The notes under the pieces were generated by a model, which ran no database searches, was not told the DNA's origin, and saw only the letters and a list, made by a program, of their open reading frames with translations. A program made the translations under genes and the position numbers. Below are positions 60,428 to 64,000 of a DNA stretch of 64,000 bases, piece by piece; the stretch's first letter is position 1, and every line of letters starts with the position of its first letter. The stretch comes from Salvelinus alpinus (Eukaryota; Chordata; Actinopteri; Salmoniformes; Salmonidae), in contig NC_092100.1 of the NCBI RefSeq assembly GCF_045679555.1, positions 33,605,106 to 33,669,105 of the forward strand, in the 5' to 3' direction.

Positions 60428-60593
60428 AGAGAACGTGTGTCACGGCCATGGGGTCTATATATAGGGGCGGACCCCAGTGACACAGGTGTACACGGGAGTG
60501 AATCTGTAAATCCTCACCTCGGAATTATCCCTCCGCCGCGGAGTGATACCAATATATTGGAATGATCCATATAGCTCACATAACTGTGGTTAC
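60428..60593 (-). repeat. Right inverted terminal repeat of DIRS
   Basis: Inverse of 57857-58019: AGAGAACGTGTGTCACGGCC, TATATATAGGGGCGGACC, GACACAGGTGTACAC, TATCCCTCCGCCGCGG and ATACCAATATATTGG. The outer edge is set by where the match to the internal complementary region stops. Confidence 0.9.
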
Positions 60594-60682
60594 CAAACAA
60601 ACCTTTGTTTGTTTGGCTGTGGGTATTCCTGGCTGTCACTTCAGGATAAATGTCTGCCTTTTCGCCTCTCTCCCTCTAAACC

Positions 60683-60760
60683 AGGGGTGTCAAACAAACA
60701 GCCCACAGGCCAGATCTGGCCCGCGAGGGGGTCCAATCTGGCCTGCGGGTGGTTTAAGTA
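60683..60760 (+). mobile_element. hAT-like terminal fragment
   Basis: CAGGGGTGTCAAACAAACAG followed by GGCCAGATCTGGCCCGCGAG resembles the CAGGGGTGTCAAAC end of hAT-type elements in vertebrates. No second end or transposase is found. Confidence 0.5.
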
Positions 60761-60837
60761 AAACAAAGATAAAATAATTTCAGAGCACTTTCAGGGGCAC
60801 TTTCCCACGATGCACCTAGGCTTGGTATGGGCAGGCA

Positions 60838-61437
60838 TAAGCTTTGAACAACAAACACAATTGCATTTTATTGATGGCAATTTGAATGCACAGAGATACT
60901 GTGATGAGATCCTGAGGCCCATTGTCGTGCCATTCATCCGCCATCACCTCATGTTTCAGCATGATAATGCATGACCCCATGTCGCAAGGATCTGTACACA
61001 ACTCTTGGAAGCTGAAAATGTCCCAGTTCTTCCATGGCCTGCATACTCACCAGACATATCACCCATTGAGCATGTTTGAGATGCTCTAGGTCAATGTGTA
61101 TAATAGGGTGTTCCAGTTCCCGCCAATATCCAGCAACTTCGCACAGCCATTGAAGAGGAGTGGGACGACATTGAACAGGCCACAATCAACTCCATGCAAA
61201 TGAGATGTGTTGCGCTGCATGAGGTAAATGATGGTCACACCAGATTACTGATGGCCCAACCTTTTTTTTAAGGTATCTGTGACCAACAGATGCATGTCTC
61301 TATTCCCAGTCATGTGAAATCCATAGATTAGGGCCTAATGAATTTCTTTAAATTTACTGATTTCCTTATATGAACTGTAACTCAGTAAAATATTAGAAAT
61401 TGTTGCATATTGCGATTATATTTTTGTTCAGTATATA
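60838..61437 (+). mobile_element. Tc1-like transposon, 3' half
   Basis: The C-terminal transposase coding sequence (60860-61220) is followed by a 3' non-coding part (CATGTGAAATCCATAGATTA, GATTTCCTTATATGAACTGT) and the right terminal repeat ending in ATATTTTTGTTCAGTATA at about 61435. The left half is missing. A stray end of the same family lies at 47875-47950. Confidence 0.85.
60860..61225 (+). pseudogene. Tc1 transposase C-terminal fragment
   Basis: The plus-strand reading is FIDGNLNAQRYCDEILRPIV, FIRHHLMFQHDNA (second catalytic Asp region), a TGA stop, PHVARICTQLLEAENVPVLP, WPAYSPDISPIEHV (third acidic residue region), another stop, then a C-terminal helix. The first catalytic Asp is absent with the missing N-terminal part. 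Not functional. Confidence 0.87.
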
Positions 61438-61580
61438 ATACAGGAGGGCACAAATAATAGTCCAACATTTACACATTTTGGGGAAGGGGGTGGATTGGGG
61501 GACAAGTGTTTAAATTGTGCAGTATTTAGCAATCATAATAAGAGTCTGGTAGCAGCAGTTGTGATGTGTAGCATGAATGC

Positions 61581-61745
<165 letters not shown>

Positions 61746-61779
61746 TATGTCTGAGTGCATGTGTGCTAAGGTGCGAAGA

Positions 61780-61870
61780 ATCAGAACAGATGGTCAGTCC
61801 AGTTCAGCAGTTTGATGGCTTGTATATAGTAACTGTCTCTGAGCCTGTTGGTATCTGACCTCATGCTCTG
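61780..61870 (-). mobile_element. Possible LINE 3' UTR fragment
   Basis: TCCAGTTCAGCAGTTTGATG, GCTTGTATATAGTAACTGTC and TCTGAGCCTGTTGGTATC resemble minus-strand 3' UTR text of the RSg-1-like LINE group (a TTCAGCAGTC...GCTTGG pattern is at 37100-37125). Weak; the surrounding GT array breaks continuity. Confidence 0.35.
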
Positions 61871-61989
61871 ATACAGTCTGCCTGACGATACCGTCTACTC
61901 TGTAGCTTAACCAGGGCACTTTCCCAAGACTCACCTGGTCTTTAAAAGAGCAGTTACATCCCCAACAGGAAGAGCAGCAGGAGAACTGG

Positions 61990-64000
61990 GAACTCAGTAG
62001 GGCTGTGGCGATCATTAAATTTTATCAGCTGGTGATTGTCATGCAATTAACTGCCGGTCTCACGGTAAATGACCGCTAATTAACATAAACACATATCCTG
62101 ACTTCCATGCATAAATTACAAGCCACTGATTCAGACCTTTGGAACATCTACATTTTAAAAAGTCTAATAAATCCAATTAATATAGCCTACTCCATCAAAA
62201 TAAATCCATTATTTATTTCAGACAGGTCTAGAGAAATATGATATGAAGAAAATGTAGTCTATTTCAGAAGAACAGAATAGCATACTCTGAGTTGTCCTTA
62301 TATTAGGCCCTGATCTGGCTATGCCATATGGCTGTGGACTACACTAGTTCATTTAGCAGACAAGATTTGCTTAGAATTCCCTGGCATTATTTGATATTAT
62401 TTTATAGTATGAAGAATACAATTGAACTTAGCTGAATAAAATAGAAAGGATGTTTTCTCCAAACTATTTCTGACGGAGTGCACACATGTGGCTATTCTGT
62501 GTTGTATAACAGTTGGAAGAAGCAGTCTGGGACAGATGTGGGATGCGACAGATCCCAAATTAATACAACCTCTCGCATCAAAAAAGCCTTTAAAAGCAAA
62601 GAGGCTGATGCAACAGATCAGAACGTTTAGCTTAAAATGTTGATAAACTATTAAGCTATTTCTTCAGCAACGACCAGTTGTAAAGACCAGCTGTAAAGCA
62701 GATTAATGTGCTTAACTTTAAGAAGTTATTTGGCCACTTTAGTTGTGATACAAGCCTTCTCAAAACATATAGCCCTATGTGCTAGGCTACATGAGGTGTG
62801 ATACAAACCTTATCAATACATATAGGCCTATGGGCTAGGCTACATGAGGTGTGATACAAACCTTATCAAAACATATAGGCCTATGGGCTAGGCTACATGA
62901 GGTGTGGGACTAACCTTATCAAAACATATAGGCCTATGGGCTAGGCTACATGAGGTGTGATACAAACCTTATCAAAACATATAGGCCTATGGGCTAGGCT
63001 ACATGAGGTGTGATACAAACCTTATCAAAACATATAGGCCTATGGGCTAGGCTACATGAGGTGTGGGACTAACCTTATCAAAACATATAGGCCTATGGGC
63101 TAGGCTACATGAGGTGTGGGACTAACCTTATCAAAACATATAGGCCTATGGGCTAGGCTACATGAGGTGTGATACAAACCTTATTAAAACATATAGGCCT
63201 ATGGGCTAGGCTACATGAGGTGTGATACAAACCTTATTAAAACATATAGGCCTATGGGCTAGGCTACATGAGGTGTGATACAAACCTTATTAAAACATAT
63301 AGGCCTATGGGCTAGGCTACATGAGGTGTGGGACTATGATTTTAAAAAGTCGCAAAAAATAGGCATGCGCTGTGTCTTGCCTTGCTGCACACAATCTGGC
63401 CATTCACAAGTGATAATATCTCATTCACAAGTGATAGGCTAATATTGTCACCCATAAGACTATTCTTGATTTAATCTTGTCATTACCTATACTAAATAAT
63501 ATATGTGTGAAATTAGTTTTGAATTAGAATGGACCATTATCATGCACCTGGGGGGGAAAAAAACATGTAATCTATGTACTTAAATAGCAAATGGAGGGCG
63601 CTTTTCCCGATGTGAATTTTCATCCCAGCCAGGTAGGCTATACTCCTGGTGTAAGCAAAGTAATGCCCTTAACATTAGGAAAGTTGAGAAATAAATATAC
63701 TAGTAGGCCTAGCCTATAGAAAGCTGATGGAATCCTCCTCTTTTTAATAGGGACCATCAAAACTCTGTTTTCTCAAGCAATTGCATAGCCTATAGAAATG
63801 TTGTGCAACATGAGCTCATGGGCTCTCATGAAGTGTTTGATTTGATTTTTGAATATATTTGCATTGATGCTAGGGTGATTAGAGGGACAATAGAGTGCTG
63901 GGTACCAGGCAGTTAGCAAGTTTGGTAGGCTACTAATGACCATCAGCAGCATCATAGCTTGGAGAAGCCCAGTTACCGTGACTAAACAGTCACGTGGAAA
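61990..64000. repeat. Long non-coding DNA-transposon-like repeat, runs off the window
   Basis: Begins GTAGGGCTGTGGCGATCATT, TGTCATGCAATTAACTGCCG and GTCTCACGGTAAATGACCGC. The window ends with CCAGTTACCGTGACTAAACA and GTCACGTGG, which I recognise as inner sequence near the far end of the same salmonid repeat. No transposase frame. An 11-unit 53-bp array is embedded. The right end lies beyond the window, so class (possibly hAT-like non-autonomous) cannot be confirmed. Confidence 0.5.
62760..63338 (+). repeat. 53-bp tandem array, 11 units
   Basis: The unit contains ACATATAGGCCTATGGGCTA and GGCTACATGAGGTGTG, then either ATACAAACC (A) or GGACTAACC/GGACTATG (B). Order is A A B A A B B A A A B. Units 8-10 share a TTATTA variant where earlier units have TTATCA. 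The first unit is more diverged (AGCCCTATGTGC). Confidence 0.95.

Larger units (their letters stand above)
57857..60593 (+). mobile_element. DIRS-type tyrosine-recombinase retrotransposon, internally deleted
   Basis: Inverted terminal repeats at 57857-58019 and 60428-60593 enclose RNase H and tyrosine recombinase coding sequence. An internal complementary region (60297-60400) carries the complement of the left outer end followed directly by the complement of the right outer end, the defining DIRS structure. Most of gag and the reverse transcriptase are missing between the left repeat and RNase H, leaving 2.7 kb. A second, older DIRS copy lies at 46.2-47.7 kb. Confidence 0.93.

Noticed and set aside
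62760..63338. CRISPR-like array
   Set aside because: The 53-bp units are contiguous near-identical tandem repeats without unique spacers, in vertebrate DNA.

Overview
This window is teleost, almost certainly salmonid (Salmo, Oncorhynchus or Salvelinus type), nuclear DNA. The evidence is a Tc1 transposon with the paired IR/DR ends of the Sleeping Beauty lineage, a tRNA-derived SINE of the salmonid HpaI type, several non-LTR retrotransposon copies ending in (AAATC)n/(TTTGA)n tails like the trout RSg-1 family, and very long CA, CT and GT microsatellites. I find no convincing host protein-coding gene, rRNA or tRNA gene. The window reads as intergenic or intronic sequence built from layered transposable elements. 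Family names come from recognition, not from a database search; boundaries marked approximate were judged by eye.

Layout. 1-3.2 kb: LINE 3' fragment broken by a solo LTR, then AT-rich unassigned DNA. 3.2-8.3 kb: a decayed Ty3/gypsy chromovirus-type retrotransposon on the minus strand, its gag split by a SINE. 8.6 kb: (CA)n. 9.4-15 kb: hAT-like and Tc1-like non-autonomous elements, including a Tc1 with an internal inversion. 16-16.8 kb: a 21-bp minisatellite. 16.9-18.3 kb: solo LTR with target-site duplication, then a head-to-head LTR composite. 19.3-21.5 kb: LINE (minus). 21.8-23.4 kb: Sleeping Beauty-type Tc1 (minus). 23.4-29.8 kb: mostly unassigned, with (CT)n. 29.8-34 kb: two oppositely oriented 15-bp minisatellites, a MITE, a LINE (minus) and half a Tc1. 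36.5-39.2 kb: SINE, LINE fragment, MITEs, second SINE. 39.6-45.2 kb: inverted dimer repeats, an LTR, and a long non-coding repeat with ~400-bp internal tandem units. 46.2-47.7 kb: a decayed DIRS element (minus). 49-51.4 kb: two further LINE pieces. 53.2-55.5 kb: LINE (plus) with an expanded 3' UTR repeat. 56.4-57 kb: LTR. 57.9-60.6 kb: a DIRS tyrosine-recombinase retroelement with complete end structure. 60.7-61.4 kb: hAT end and Tc1 3' half. 61.6 kb: (GT)n. 62-64 kb: a long non-coding DNA-transposon-like repeat carrying a 53-bp tandem array and running off the window.

All recognised element genes carry stops, frameshifts or deletions, so none looks autonomous. The observations most worth a second look are a 125-bp ungapped segment (122/125 identical) shared by the LINE 3' UTR at 54.9 kb and the LTR at 56.7 kb, suggesting local template switching or conversion; the intact DIRS inverted-repeat plus internal-complementary-region architecture; and the paired inverted 15-bp minisatellites. 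I see no evidence for a new cellular system.
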